The notes under the pieces: model-generated | Database searches by the model: none | Seen by the model: the letters and a program-made list of their open reading frames with translations, nothing else | Told to the model about the DNA's origin: nothing | NCBI GenBank assembly: GCA_024364735.1 | Contig: JAGFNQ010005191.1 | Location: forward strand, 62,001 to 126,000 | From: Boesenbergia rotunda | Taxonomy: Eukaryota > Streptophyta > Magnoliopsida > Zingiberales > Zingiberaceae | Direction of reading: 5' to 3' | Length of the DNA stretch: 64,000 nt | Translations under genes and position numbers: made by a program | Shown: piece after piece, positions 1 to 9,698 of the stretch | How positions within the stretch are numbered: position 1 is the first letter of the stretch | Layout of the letters: the number at the start of each line of letters is the position of its first letter

Positions 1-370
1 TAGTTAGACCAGAACTCTTTCAAAGATTAATTTTGAAAATGAAACTTCATTAAACGACTTTGTCAAGGAAAGGGTTGATGATCCAATAAGGCTATGGCCA
101 AAGAAGGCCTAGTGCCTCGCTAAGACCTGGAAGTCAATTTTTGAATTTCAAATTCAAATTACTTTTTGTAAAATTCAAATCTAACACAATTTTCAGTTAA
201 GTATAGATTCAAACATTTCCCTTCAAAATAAAATTGAAATGTTTTCAAAAAATTAATTAAGTTTTCAAAATAAATAATGTTTTTTTTACCCTGTCTCACG
301 AAACCTATAAGGCTAACGTGATTGAAAACCCTAGATTGGGTGAGACAGTAAGAATAAACTCAATTATAAT
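1..370 (+). other. Gag-pol spacer of element A (non-coding)
   Basis: Matches B from about 9250 and D from about 26890 nearly base for base, including the aaggaaagggttgatgatcc stretch and the terminal CTGTCTCAC/GTGAGACAG inverted repeat. No long ORF. Similarity stops shortly after 360, just upstream of where the pol reading frame begins in B and D. Confidence 0.85.
291..348 (+). other. Conserved gag-pol spacer stem-loop (A)
   Basis: CTGTCTCAC at 291-299 pairs perfectly with GTGAGACAG at 340-348, enclosing about 40 nt that include ggctaacgtgattg. The same stem is present in B (9563-9623) and D (27247-27305). Function unknown; its place just before pol suggests an RNA element. Confidence 0.6.
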
Positions 371-390
371 TACTTTAATACCTATATTGT

Positions 391-512
391 AGTCAAATTG
401 GTCAAACCATGGTCAACATAATCAAAACATGGTTAACATAGTCAAACCATGGTCAAAATAGTCAAACCATAGTCAAACCATGGTCAAACCGATTAAACCA
501 TGGTCAAACACA
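391..512 (+). repeat. Short tandem repeat, (gtcaaaccatg)n type
   Basis: About eight imperfect copies of a 10-20 bp unit built on gtcaaaccatggtcaa. It sits exactly where A leaves similarity with B and D, between the copia spacer and the captured promoter unit. Confidence 0.7.
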
Positions 513-529
513 AAACTTGTCTCTTCGCT

Positions 530-797
530 ACAGTCCCGGGCGCCCGTGACTCCTCGGGCACCCCACCCCACCCTTTTCCTTTTTCCCTAGGCAAAAAGCT
601 GCCTCTGCCTTTGACCAGGGCGCCCGGAACCACGCGGGCGCCCCCATCGCCCTCAATGCAGCAAAAGCTGCAAAAGCAGCCTGATGAGGGTGCCTGGGCT
701 GTCCCGGGCGCCCCCCAACCAGTCTATGACACTGCCGTTGGCAGTAACCACTGACCAGGGCGAAGCTCCCGGGCGCCCCGTTGATCTGCCTATATAA
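530..797 (+). promoter_or_regulatory. U3-like promoter of the captured ORF, TATA at 791-797
   Basis: GC-rich block with about five GGGCGCC motifs, followed by tatataa at 791-797, about 95 bp before the ATG at 892. The same arrangement, GGGCGCC array then TATATAA, forms the U3 of the family's own LTRs (A: 4379-4741). The block is therefore probably LTR-derived, although alignment outside the motifs is weak. Transcription start inferred only. Confidence 0.55.
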
Positions 798-891
798 GGC
801 ACCCGAATTCCCCCCTCTTGCCACACCAAACTCAACTTCCTTCTTCACTTCTTTCCCTCCAAGGAGATCTTGCAAGTCCTCATCCTCAACC

Positions 892-2198
892 ATGCCTCCC
901 CGAGCTGCCCGGTATAATTCTTATTTATTTTCATTGCATTTAAATTTATTTTTAATGCAATATCTTCATGCTTCCTTTAATTTCCTTAACTTAGAAGACG
1001 CCGACCAAACCCGGCCAACCCCGGTGCCGAACCAAGTCCTGACCCTAGATTCCCTACCCTAGAATTATGCAATAAGTTTGCTCAAACCATTTACAAGCCT
1101 ATTAAAACAAGTTATCTTAATAGGTACTTCTTTACCCAATCATGCCCCGTAGCCATGAATATTATTAACTTCTATCAATTAGATAATCTTGTCTTCTGCA
1201 CTCATACAATTAATGAATCCTTATGTGCAGAATTCTACAATAACATAGTTCGACAAGATAATCTCATGTTTCACACTACTGTCCAAGGGATACCTCTGAC
1301 TATTACCCCTACTTTGTTGAACCGATTCCTTGGACTATGATCCTCTCAGTCCACATTTTGCTGCTATCCACCTAGGAATCCTCCATTTGACCCTCCCTAT
1401 TCTCACATTACCTTAGACACTATCCACGCCTACTTCTATAGGGAAGCTAGACTCCCCGCAAATAGACGATTCCAAGACGTTGACCTTCAGGCACAGGACT
1501 ATGCCCTGTACAGAGTCCTGGTCTGCTGTATCCTACCACTCTCCACTAGAGATCTCGGGACCATGCGACCCTTTCATGCCTTTCTTTTGTATGCCCTAGT
1601 CCATCACCTTGACATAGACATTGGACTACACATGTTTCATACTATTCTACATGCGTTCAGTGTCACGACCTAGGGATGAGTACGTACTCCATTTTGCCAC
1701 ATTATCACCTCTCTCCTTCATCATCACGGTCGTGACATTACCGTGGGTGAAATCACCGCTATGACCGACTTTGATGAAATAGGATTTAGGAACTTCTCGT
1801 TAGCGGGTCTAGAGGTATCGGCCACCGGGGTTCTGAGTTGGAGACGACAGCAGGCCGGGGCCCCGATCGACTCAGACGAGGAGATTGAGGTCGACGTTGG
1901 AGACATAGCTGCAGTAGCCCGAGCACACATAGACCAGCCCGCTCCACTGACACTCTACGAGAGAGTGACACATTTAGAGACACAGGTTCAGAGTCTTCGA
2001 GAGGAAGTCGAGGCCTATCACATTGAGCAGATGGACGTTCGTAGGGCCGATTGAGAAGTGGCTGATGCTCGATACATCGAGCAGATGGACGCTCGTAGGG
2101 CCGATCGAGAAGTGGCTGATGCTCGATACATCGAGATGATGGCACGATTCGATTCATGGCAGCCTGACCCATCTGATCATCCCGGTCCATCATCTTAG
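892..2198 (+). pseudogene. Spliced ORF resembling 'putative plant transposon protein', broken by stops
   Basis: ATG at 892 opens a 20-nt exon. A GT-AG intron (912-994; donor GGTATAA, acceptor cttaacttAG) joins it in phase to exon 2 (995-2198), for about 407 codons. The N-terminus is MPPRAAR followed by an Arg/Pro-rich stretch. The core has the FYQLDNL and LNRFLGL patterns and a later YALYRVLVCCIL stretch, which resemble the plant-specific domain catalogued as a putative plant transposon protein (PF20167-like, from memory). The C-terminus is acidic, then heptad-like (LETQVQSLREEVEAY), with an 18-codon duplication containing IEQMD. In-frame stops lie at 1338, 1671, 1677 and 2052; the last is visibly C-to-T against the neighbouring duplicate. 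Function unknown. The frame continuing across four stops supports a once-coding gene. Confidence 0.65.
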
Positions 2199-3763
2199 TT
2201 TTGCCTAGCATTGTACCAGTAACTATTTGACTGCCCCTACTCAGTAGGGTTGACTTATGTTTGACTGTATGACTGTGTTGACTATTCCATGTTGACTAGC
2301 TTATGAGTACGTGTTTCTTTTCTATAAGGCAGTTAGGATTGTGTTCTGTAGAATAGATTAACTCTACTCTTGTTTTTATTTGCTTTACTTTAATTTAAAA
2401 ATCAGTTTCTAAAAAGAATTTTGAAAAACTGTTCTTTTTTTTAAAATCAGTTTTTAAAATCTTTTCCAACTTAGTTTTACTTCAAAACTATCCCTTTTCA
2501 AAACTAGGGCTTTTTCGCAAATGGACTTAGCCTAGGCCCTAACCCTAGAACTGCATGCACCTATAGATTTAGAAGCCAGCATCTCACAAGCACCTTAGGG
2601 TACTTTTGATTGATAACCTAGAAAGGGTTGAGATGCTTAGGTCTTTGCCTTAATTCAAGATGCTTTAAGTCAGTGCATCTGCAGTAATTGGGGCACTAAA
2701 TACAACTTATACAGCAATTAAGTTAAGTGTCAAGTTTAGAAAATCTAACTTGAACAGAAACACTTAACTTGACTAACCCTAGCGAAAACTACTGCTTATA
2801 ACAGTTAGTGAGTACCTAAGTGGGTTAGACAGGTCCCTACAAGAAAAAATCAACTGATTTAGTCTAAGTCCTGGTTCAGTACAGCAAAGTCATGCAAATA
2901 TTTTTCTTTATGAAATTTATTTCCGTTCTGAAATTTAATTTCTGCTATATTTATCTATTTTTTTTGATATATGGCAAAGGGGGAGAGATAGAAAGGAGAG
3001 AGTTTAAAATTTTTTTAAACTCAAAATTTTTTTTATTCAAAAAGTACTAAGTTTTTTCAAAACACTCATGCCTCTCCAAAACTTTATTAAGTACTTAAAC
3101 TTTTTCAAAACTTCATTTAAGGCTCTGATACCAAGATAGGAAAGGAGAGAGCTTAAGTTTTTTCAAAGCTGTATACTTAAGTTTTTCAAAACTTAATACT
3201 TAAGCTTGTTGAAAACTTTATTAAGTACTTAAGATTTTTCAAAACGTTCCTAAGTACTTAAGCCTTTCAAAATTATCTAAGTACTTAAGCTTTTCAAATT
3301 TCAAAAATTATCTAAGTACTTAAGCTCTTCAAATTACAAAAAGTTTTTAAGTACTCAAAACATTTCAAAAATTTTCTAAGTACTTAAGCTCTTCAAAAAT
3401 TTAAGTTTTTTTTTGGTACTTAAGTTAAAACTTTCAAAAACCTTTGAGTACTTTAAAAACTTAAGACTTCAAAATTTTTTTCAAGGACTCTAAACTCATG
3501 CTTTCAAAAACTCTTCTATGTACTTTTAAAACCTTAAGTTGTTAAAAGATTTTCAAGTACCTACACTTAAGTTTTCAAAAGTGCAAAAATCATCTTTGAA
3601 AATACAGAAGCTTTCTGTGAAAAAATTCTTAGAAATTTTTTTTTAAAACTTAGAACCCCATGAAGTTTTGAAAAATCTAGGGGGAGATTCTCTCCAGGGG
3701 AGGGAACAAATTTTTATGCTTTTGATTAAAACATAACTTTTTGAACTGGGGTTACCATAAATC
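2199..3763 (+). other. 3' non-coding region of element A
   Basis: From 2326 this matches the last codons of pol in B and D (aaggcagttaggatt) and their 3' non-coding region, including the aactagggctttttcgcaaa block near 2500. No ORF. 2199-2325 has no recognisable match. A/T-rich tracts dominate from 2950. Confidence 0.75.
3040..3600 (+). repeat. AAGTACTTAAG-rich imperfect tandem repeat
   Basis: Roughly fifteen copies of a 25-35 bp unit around taagtacttaag(c) followed by ttttcaaaa. The core is itself near-palindromic. B has a similar array at 13500-13850; D has only a few units near 31170-31250. Confidence 0.7.
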
Positions 3764-3777
3764 AAAAAGGGGGAGAT
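3764..3777 (+). other. Polypurine tract of A
   Basis: aaaaagggggaga run directly 5' of the LTR TGTTGG start. The same tract precedes the 3' LTRs of B (14203-14216) and D (31453-31466). Primer site for plus-strand DNA synthesis in LTR elements. Confidence 0.85.
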
Positions 3778-5138
3778 TGTTGGTGCAGAAATCACCAAAA
3801 GTCAAACCTGTGTTTTGATAATGGCAACAGGGTTCAAAAGTTATGTCTTACTTGTTGTCTAACAAGTTACTCTAGTGTGCAGGCTAAAAAGTCCTAGCGA
3901 AGGACTGCTAGGCACTGGCGAAGGAATGCCAGAGCAAAAAGCCCTAGTGAAGGAATACTAGGCACTGGCGAAGGAATGCCAGGGTAAAAGCCCTAGCGAA
4001 GGACTGCTAGGCACTGGCGAAGGAATGCCAGGGACTGAAGCCCTAGCGAAGGAACGCTAGGCACCGGGCGAAGGATAGCTCGGTATCCAAGACCTGGCAA
4101 AGGATCGCCAGGCAAAAGTCCAACCAAAGGAGAGGTTGGCATCAGGTACATTCTCCCGAGAGGAGTAGGTGAGGACGCGTTCCCCGTTGAGGGAGCAGTA
4201 GGCGTCGGTTCGACTTAGGGTTCCATTTTGGAGACCCAAAGTCAGAACCAAGACAGCTAAGGCTGTATAAACTAATATTTTATTGTTTTATTGTGTTTTG
4301 GACTAACCCTGGATGCAAGACCGAAGGAACGAGTGTCTGCAACTTAGAGAGCCTCAAAGGAATGAGGCAACAGCTGACCAGGGCGCCCGGAGTGTCCCGG
4401 GTGCACCCAAGGTGAACACAAAACACAAGTTGCAAAAACAGGCTTCGATAGCTCATCTCCCGGGCGCCCCCGTGCTCTCGGGCGCCCCAGCTGCTCTCGG
4501 GCGCCCCCAGCGTCCCGGGCGCCCCCAAGCGCAAGCCTTCGAAGCAAGCCCCAGAGAAGCCGAGGGATAAGGTTTGACCCGGTTAACCCGGGCGCCCCGA
4601 GCGTCCCGGGCGCTCCGGTCAACATTTGATCCCGAAGTTGAAGGGATCAGACGCTGACCGAGACCGAGCCGGATCGGGCGACACGTGGGGGGGCGCCCCC
4701 GACATTCCGGGCACCCCCAGGGCTATATAAAGGGCCCTCGACCCCAGGCTTCAGCACAACACTTTCAATCAACGCTTCTACGCTCTTCTGCTCCCGCGCT
4801 CGGCTCCAGAAACCGCCCGACATGAGACTCAAGCGCCGACGACGTCCTCCCGCTCCGAAAATACCATCTACTCCGGACGTCGGTAACGAAGAGCTATTTT
4901 AGTTTACTGTACTGAATTCTGTAAAATCTTTTATAAACTATTTTTGCGACATATAGAATTGCCCGCAGAAAACGGTCAACGACCGTGGGCCTTGGAGTAG
5001 GAGTCGACCTAGGCTCCGAACCAAGTAATACCACCTGTGTCTGTGTGTTTTTAACTTTAATCTTCCGCTACGCATTCTCTCTTCAAATCCGAACGATTTC
5101 CGATATTCACCCCCTCTATCGGTTTTCTCGATCCAACA
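3778..5138 (+). repeat. 3' LTR of element A (1361 bp)
   Basis: Starts TGTTGGTGCAG after the polypurine tract and ends ATCCAACA, the same ends as the LTRs of B and D. Order inside: hairpin array 3894-4139, conserved block around 4150-4250, GGGCGCC array 4379-4720, TATA box (tatataaa, 4734-4741), then the conserved tail with gaattgcccgcag and cgaccgtgggccttgg. Confidence 0.9.
3894..4139 (+). repeat. Tandem hairpin array in U3 of LTR A
   Basis: Successive short inverted repeats with stems of 5-6 bp around an 8-nt loop of the GAAGGAnT type: CTAGC/GCTAG at 3894-3911, CTGGC/GCCAG next, CTAGT/ACTAG at 3944-3961 (both stem bases changed together), and so on, ending with CCAACC/GGTTGG at 4120-4139. 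A/B-type units alternate with a period near 50 bp. Lies about 600 bp upstream of the TATA box. Confidence 0.8.
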
Positions 5139-5397
5139 CTTTTGAGTCCTATGTTGGACTGTGTGTGGTTTTTGCTGCGTTCCTGTCCCCTGGCAGCTCA
5201 GGTAAGTTCGGGTTTTTGGTTTTATTTGCATATTGCCATATATATTGTTATTCTGTTTGGATTTGAGGTCTGAGGCCAATATAAACTGCGTGGTTGTGTC
5301 ATAGATATTGCATGCATGTGTGAATTATCCGCCGGACAGGGGAGGTGCTGCCCAATTTTCTATTGGATCAGCGGCTCCTAGGTCTCGGGGCGTGACA
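5139..5397 (+). repeat. LTR H fragment, gypsy-type 3' end
   Basis: Ends tctcggggcgtgaca, matching the end of LTR I (ctaggagcgtgaca, 19966) and, inverted, the starts of LTRs L (39120) and N (55909). A shared gacaggggaggtgctgccc motif lies just before. Its left part is outside the window because element A inserted into it. Confidence 0.65.
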
Positions 5398-5781
5398 TCT
5401 ACAATGTAAAATATGAGATAATATGCACATACTAATATAAACATGCAAGCAGTGATCTTGTGATTCTCTTTCAAAATATAGATGTCTATATATAAATGTA
5501 AGACTTTTAGTGTACATCCTAACAAGCTTAACTACGGACGGTCGGAAGCATCACCTATGCAGTGGAAGTCAAAGAATGGTCATCATGGCGGTTGACCGTT
5601 CCAAGCACCTAAAATGATTCCAAGTGCCCTGACTCTAGGCACTTGTATTCCTTTTAGGCACCTAGAATCTAGGCACATGGAATCCTGGCGCCTAGAATGC
5701 CTAAAGTCGTTGCACAGACCATTGGAACATAGATAAAAGTTTATCCGCCGAGAAGAGCTTGGATTTTGACATGTCAACAAA
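5398..5781 (+). repeat. 5' LTR of F, left piece
   Basis: From about 5535 it matches the F 3' LTR at 44330-44575: atgcatcacc, tcaaagaatggt, then repeated ggcacctagaat-type motifs, ending at tcaacaaa where G begins. 5398-5534 has no clear counterpart in the 3' LTR and is unassigned. Confidence 0.6.
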
Positions 5782-5917
5782 TGATGTGGATCTCACAAAT
5801 GCACAAAAATATCATCAATTAATAAAATATCAATCCACAGGGACCGTTGATGAAGTACCAGTCAATTAGGTAAGGGCTAGCTATCTAGACTTCTCTAGGT
5901 CATGACAAAGAATAGCT
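5782..5917 (-). repeat. Left (3') LTR of G, outer piece
   Basis: Matches 22299-22434 of the right LTR (aataaaatatcaat, ctagacttctctaggtc). Interrupted by element B at the TAGCT duplication. Confidence 0.85.
5913..5917. other. Target-site duplication of B (TAGCT), left
   Basis: TAGCT directly before TGTTGG; the same five bases follow CCAACA at 15440-15444. Confidence 0.9.
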
Positions 5918-7146
5918 TGTTGGTGCAGACAGCACCCAAGTCGAACCTGTGTTTTGATAATGGCAAAGGGTTCAAAAGTTAAGATATAATGTTGATCTAA
6001 CATATTTACTAAGTGTACAGGAAAAGAAGCCCTAGGTACACTATGCACGAAGTCCTGGTCGAGGACTGGGCACGAAGCCCTGGCAAGGAGCTGGGCACCG
6101 AAGACCTGCTCGGAAGGTGGGCACGAAGACCTGGTCAGGTGCATCGGGCAAAAGTCCAACCGGAGGAGCCGGTTGGCAAAAGGTAAACTCTCCTAAGAGG
6201 AGTAGGTGAGGACGCGTTCCCCGTCGAGGGAATAATAGGCGTCGGCTCGACCTAGGGCTCCATTTTGGAGACCCAAAGTCAGAACTAAGACAGCTACGGC
6301 TGTAAAATGCACTAAATGCTTGCTTTGTTTTGTTTGATACTAACCCTGGATGCAGGACCGAAGGAACGAGTCTCTGCAGCTCAGAACACTCCAAAGGAGA
6401 GGAGCAGCAGATGGGTTGGGCGCCCGGGAGGTCCCGGGCGCCCTATGTCAAAGCCAAATAAAGAGTTAGCAAGAAAACGCTTCGGAAGCCTATGCTCCCG
6501 GGCGCCCCCATGCTCCCGGGCGACCCGGATGCCTCGGGCACCCTGGGTCGAAGCCAATGAAGCGATAGAAGCTTATCCAGCCGAGAAGCCCGCTGAAAGA
6601 GTCAACCCGGGCGCCCCCGTCAAACCTCGAGCCTGATCCTTTAGGGATAAGGGCTGACCGAGAGGTTGCCGGATCGTGAGACACATGGAGGGTGCCCCCA
6701 ACGTCACGGGAGCCCCCAGGCTCACTATATAAGGGGCTCGACCCCCAAGGCTTCTCAACACATCTTTCCAACGCTATTACGCTCTTCGACTCAAGCGCTC
6801 TGCTCCAGAAGCCTTCCATCTTGAAATTGAAGCGCCAACGATGACCTTACGCACCGAAGTACGATCCATACCAGGCGTCGATCACGAAGAGTAACTCTGT
6901 TTTCATTTACTGTAAAATTTCTGTATCATTCTCTGTAAAACACTTTGCGCATTATAGAATTGCCCGCAGTAAACGATCAAGGACCGTGGGCCTTGGAGTA
7001 GGAGCCGACCGCGACTCCGAACCAAGTAAATCCTTGTGTTTGTGTCTTTCTTTGTGTTTTTAATTTCCGCTGCTTATTCTCTTAAGGTTTTATCCGAAAA
7101 TGTTTTACGATATTCACCCCCCTCTATCGTTATTCTCGATCCAACA
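5918..7146 (+). repeat. 5' LTR of B (1229 bp)
   Basis: TGTTGGTGCAG to ATCCAACA. Contains an eroded hairpin array (about 6030-6176), GGGCGCC motifs 6419-6620, TATA (tatataa, 6726-6732) and the conserved tail. Shorter than the A and D LTRs mainly in the hairpin region. Confidence 0.92.
6156..6176 (+). other. Last hairpin of the U3 array in B
   Basis: CCAACCGG and CCGGTTGG flank AGGAG. The D counterpart has CCAACTGG/CCAGTTGG, a paired change. The same hairpin is at 14455-14475 in the 3' LTR. Confidence 0.75.
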
Positions 7147-7148
7147 AG

Positions 7149-7160
7149 TGGTATCAGAGC
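7149..7160 (+). other. Primer binding site of B (initiator Met-tRNA)
   Basis: tggtatcagagc two bases after the LTR end, complementary to the 3' end of plant initiator Met-tRNA, the usual Ty1/copia primer. Confidence 0.9.
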
Positions 7161-7362
7161 GGGGAAGCTCAAATCTGGTGCAACCACCAATTTGAGAATT
7201 TTTTTCAGATTTATTTTTAAATTATTTTTGAATTTTTATCGTTAATCGAGGTTAGTGTAACACCCCTCGATAAATATTTTTTTTCTTCCTGCACTACTAA
7301 TCCAAGACCAAGTCTTGGGATATTTCTTTCTTTTTACTCTTATTTTCAGAATAAATTCTTAA
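7161..7362 (+). other. 5' untranslated leader of B
   Basis: About 200 bp between the primer site and the gag ATG. A/T-rich, with ggttagtgtaacacccctcga, which is conserved in D (ggttggtgcaacacccct). No ORF. Confidence 0.6.
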
Positions 7363-8883
7363 ATGACCATGCAAGAAGGCTTCAATACCGCAAGACCGCC
7401 GCTCTTCAGTGGGGAGGACTTCTCCTACTGGAAGAGCAGAATGGAGGTCCACCTGAAAACTCAGGTGGACATGTGGATAATCATCCAGTCAGGACTGGAA
7501 ATACCAAGGAATGCTGATGGAGTACAACAATCTTACACTGAATGGGACGCTGCACTCAAAAAGAAAATTGAAGCCGATGCAAAAGCAACCTAAACACTCC
7601 AATGCGGCCTAACCAAAGAGGAGCTGAACCGGGTGGGTCCATTCAACAGCGCCAAAGAACTCTGGGGTAAGCTGATCGAACTACACGAAGGAACCTCCGA
7701 CACCCGAATCAACAAGAGGGACCTTTTGCTGAACAAGATGTATACCATCAAGATGAACGACGACGAATCAGATGCTCAGCTCCACGCCAGAATTCAGGAG
7801 CTGATGAAAGGTCTACACACCATCGGTCACAAGGTAGAAAACCGTGACCTAATAAGGTACGCCCTTAACGCTTTCTCAACAAACACCTTGTGGGCATCTA
7901 TGGTAGATGCGTACAAAGTTTCAAGGGATTTTTCAAATATTAAGTTAGATGAACTATTTTCTGAATTAGAATTGCATGAGTAGACTAACTGCAATCTGGC
8001 CGAGAAAGGCATTGCCTTTGTTGCAGGTAAAGTTGGAAAGACAACCAAGAAGAAACTTCAACCTGCACCTGAGTCTGATTCAAACTCAGACTCAGAAGAC
8101 AATGAAGGAGATCGACCCAAGCTGGTCCGGCTTGCCCGGAACTACTACAAGGAATTGAAGAATCAATCCAACAGAAGAAAAGCCAGCCGAAAGAAGGACG
8201 ATCCAGTTGAACCAACGAAGAACAAATCAAGTGTGACTTGTTTCGAATGCAACAAAAAGGGTCATTTCAAATCGGAATGCCCTAACCTAAAGGAAGCCAA
8301 GAAAGAAAGAAGAAAGAAGGCTCTTCAAGCAACGTGGGACGATTCTTCCTCCTCCGAAGAAGAAGAGACCCCACAGTCGAATCTGCTTGCACTAACCGCC
8401 TCAGAAGAAATCGAGACCGAGTCAGAATCGGAGCCGGACGACGACAAACTCACGTTTTCAGAGGATGGCGGAATCACTGTAAGTGGTTTTTCTAGAAGTC
8501 AATTAAATGAATTAATTACATATCTTTCTCGAGATTTGGCAAAAGCTAAACTCCGAGTCGAATCTCTCCGACAGGAAGTAAAACTCCTGAAAGAGGGAGC
8601 TGACTCTGGATCCTTAAGTGAGAAGGTTCAAGAAGGAACCTCTACTCAAGTTGAAAAACTTGAGAAAGAGAACTCCTTGAAAACTCAAGTCAAGGACCTC
8701 AGAACAACATTAGAACGGTTCACTTCTGGTTCCAAGGGTCTAGACATGATTCTTGGAAAACAGAAGTCGGTTCTAAATCGATCCGGATTAGGCTATAGAA
8801 CCAAATCTAGACAAAGATCCTACTATGCTGTACTGAACCAGTCCAGACCTAAAATTCAGGTATGGGTACCCAAACTATGCTAA
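7363..8883 (+). pseudogene. gag: gag of element B
   Basis: Structural polyprotein of a copia element, forming the particle that packages the element RNA. One frame of 507 codons from MTMQEGF to the stop at 8881, interrupted by TAA at 7591 and TAG at 7981. Order: N-terminal GEDFSYWKSRMEVHLKTQ, the UBN2-type capsid region with ELWGKLIELHEGTSD, a basic Lys/Arg stretch, a CCHC zinc knuckle (CFECNKKGHFKSEC, about residues 293-306), an acidic Ser/Glu tract (DDSSSSEEEE), then a Leu/Lys coiled coil (LAKAKLRVESLRQEVKLL). About 85% like the D gag by inspection. Not functional as it stands. Confidence 0.9.
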
Positions 8884-9698
8884 ACAAACAAACTGAATCA
8901 AATCAGTATTGGATCCCCAAGGACAAGATTCACATCTTGCCGAACCATTATCGTGGCTTTAGTCCAGGGGGAGCCAAATTAAAAACAATATTTATAGTTA
9001 GATAAATTTTAATTCTTGTTTTCAAATTGCATGATTGCTTGTTTATTTAATTTCTACAATCTACCATGCTTAGACTAGGAATGGTTAGTTTAAGGACTGA
9101 ACCAACTTAACTAAAATTTGAATAATATAGTATTAGGTGGCGGTGAGATGCTAGTACGTTAGGGAAGCCAATTCTAATAAGGTCATGTATACTCTACTTG
9201 GTCTCTTTAGACTGGTGAAACTAGCCGAAGCTACCGATCCAAGACCCAAGCTAGTTAGACCAGAATTTTTCAAAAAATAATTTTGAAAATGAAATTTCAT
9301 TAAAAGGCTTTGTCAAGGAAAGGGTTGATGATCCAATAAGGCTACGGCCAAAGAAGGCCTAGTGCCTCGCTAAGACCTGGAAGCCAATTTTTGAAATTCA
9401 AATTCAAATTATTCTTTGTAAAATTCGAATCTAACACAAATTTTCAGTTAATTGTAGATTCAAACATTTTTTTAAATAAACTCAAAATCAACTATTTTTA
9501 AAATTAGTTTAACTTTTTCAAAATAAATCATGATTTTACAAAATAATTTTATCTACTAAAACCTGTCTCACAAAACCTATAAGGCTAACGTGATTGATAA
9601 CCCTAGATTTGGGGGTGAGACAGACTAGGCTGTGAAAATAAATTTAGGCTATTCCTGATTCTAATTGGATCCAAATCAACAAAACTCTTTATGTGTAG
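8884..9698 (+). other. Gag-pol spacer of B
   Basis: About 0.8 kb without an ORF, conserved with D (26670-27380) and A (1-370). It contains the stem-loop 9563-9623 and ends in atgtgtag before gaacataatgatttggacc, where the pol frame opens with no ATG. The end looks like a 3' splice site; a conserved ggtgagatg near 9140 could be a donor, but gag has already stopped there. Confidence 0.7.
9563..9623 (+). other. Conserved gag-pol spacer stem-loop (B)
   Basis: CTGTCTCAC at 9563-9571 pairs with GTGAGACAG at 9615-9623; same stem as in A and D. Confidence 0.6.

Larger units (their letters stand above)
1..5138 (+). mobile_element. Copia element A, chimeric, 5' end outside window
   Basis: Right part of a SIRE-like Ty1/copia element of the same family as B (5918-15439) and D (23396-32863). 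Bases 1-370 match the gag-pol spacer of B and D, bases 2326-3777 match their pol end and 3' non-coding region, and 3778-5138 is the 3' LTR. Between 370 and 2325, where B and D carry protease, integrase, reverse transcriptase and RNase H, A carries an unrelated promoter-ORF unit. No LTR boundary or duplication flanks that unit, so it looks like a replacement and not a nested insertion. The 5' LTR and gag would lie left of the window, so the left target duplication cannot be checked; the right copy would be ctttt at 5139-5143. Confidence 0.8.

Noticed and set aside
500..893. GC-rich ORFs on both strands around the GGGCGCC block
   Set aside because: They follow base composition, overlap the promoter and TATA, and the supported ORF starts at 892 in another frame.
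370..2326. Reading the middle of A as a separate nested element
   Set aside because: No LTRs, terminal repeats, or flanking duplication at the two junctions; both junctions coincide with the pol limits instead.
4280..4832. Several overlapping ORFs in LTR A (and equivalents in LTRs of B and D)
   Set aside because: Shadows of the GC-rich U3; no domain, no conservation of frame between LTRs.
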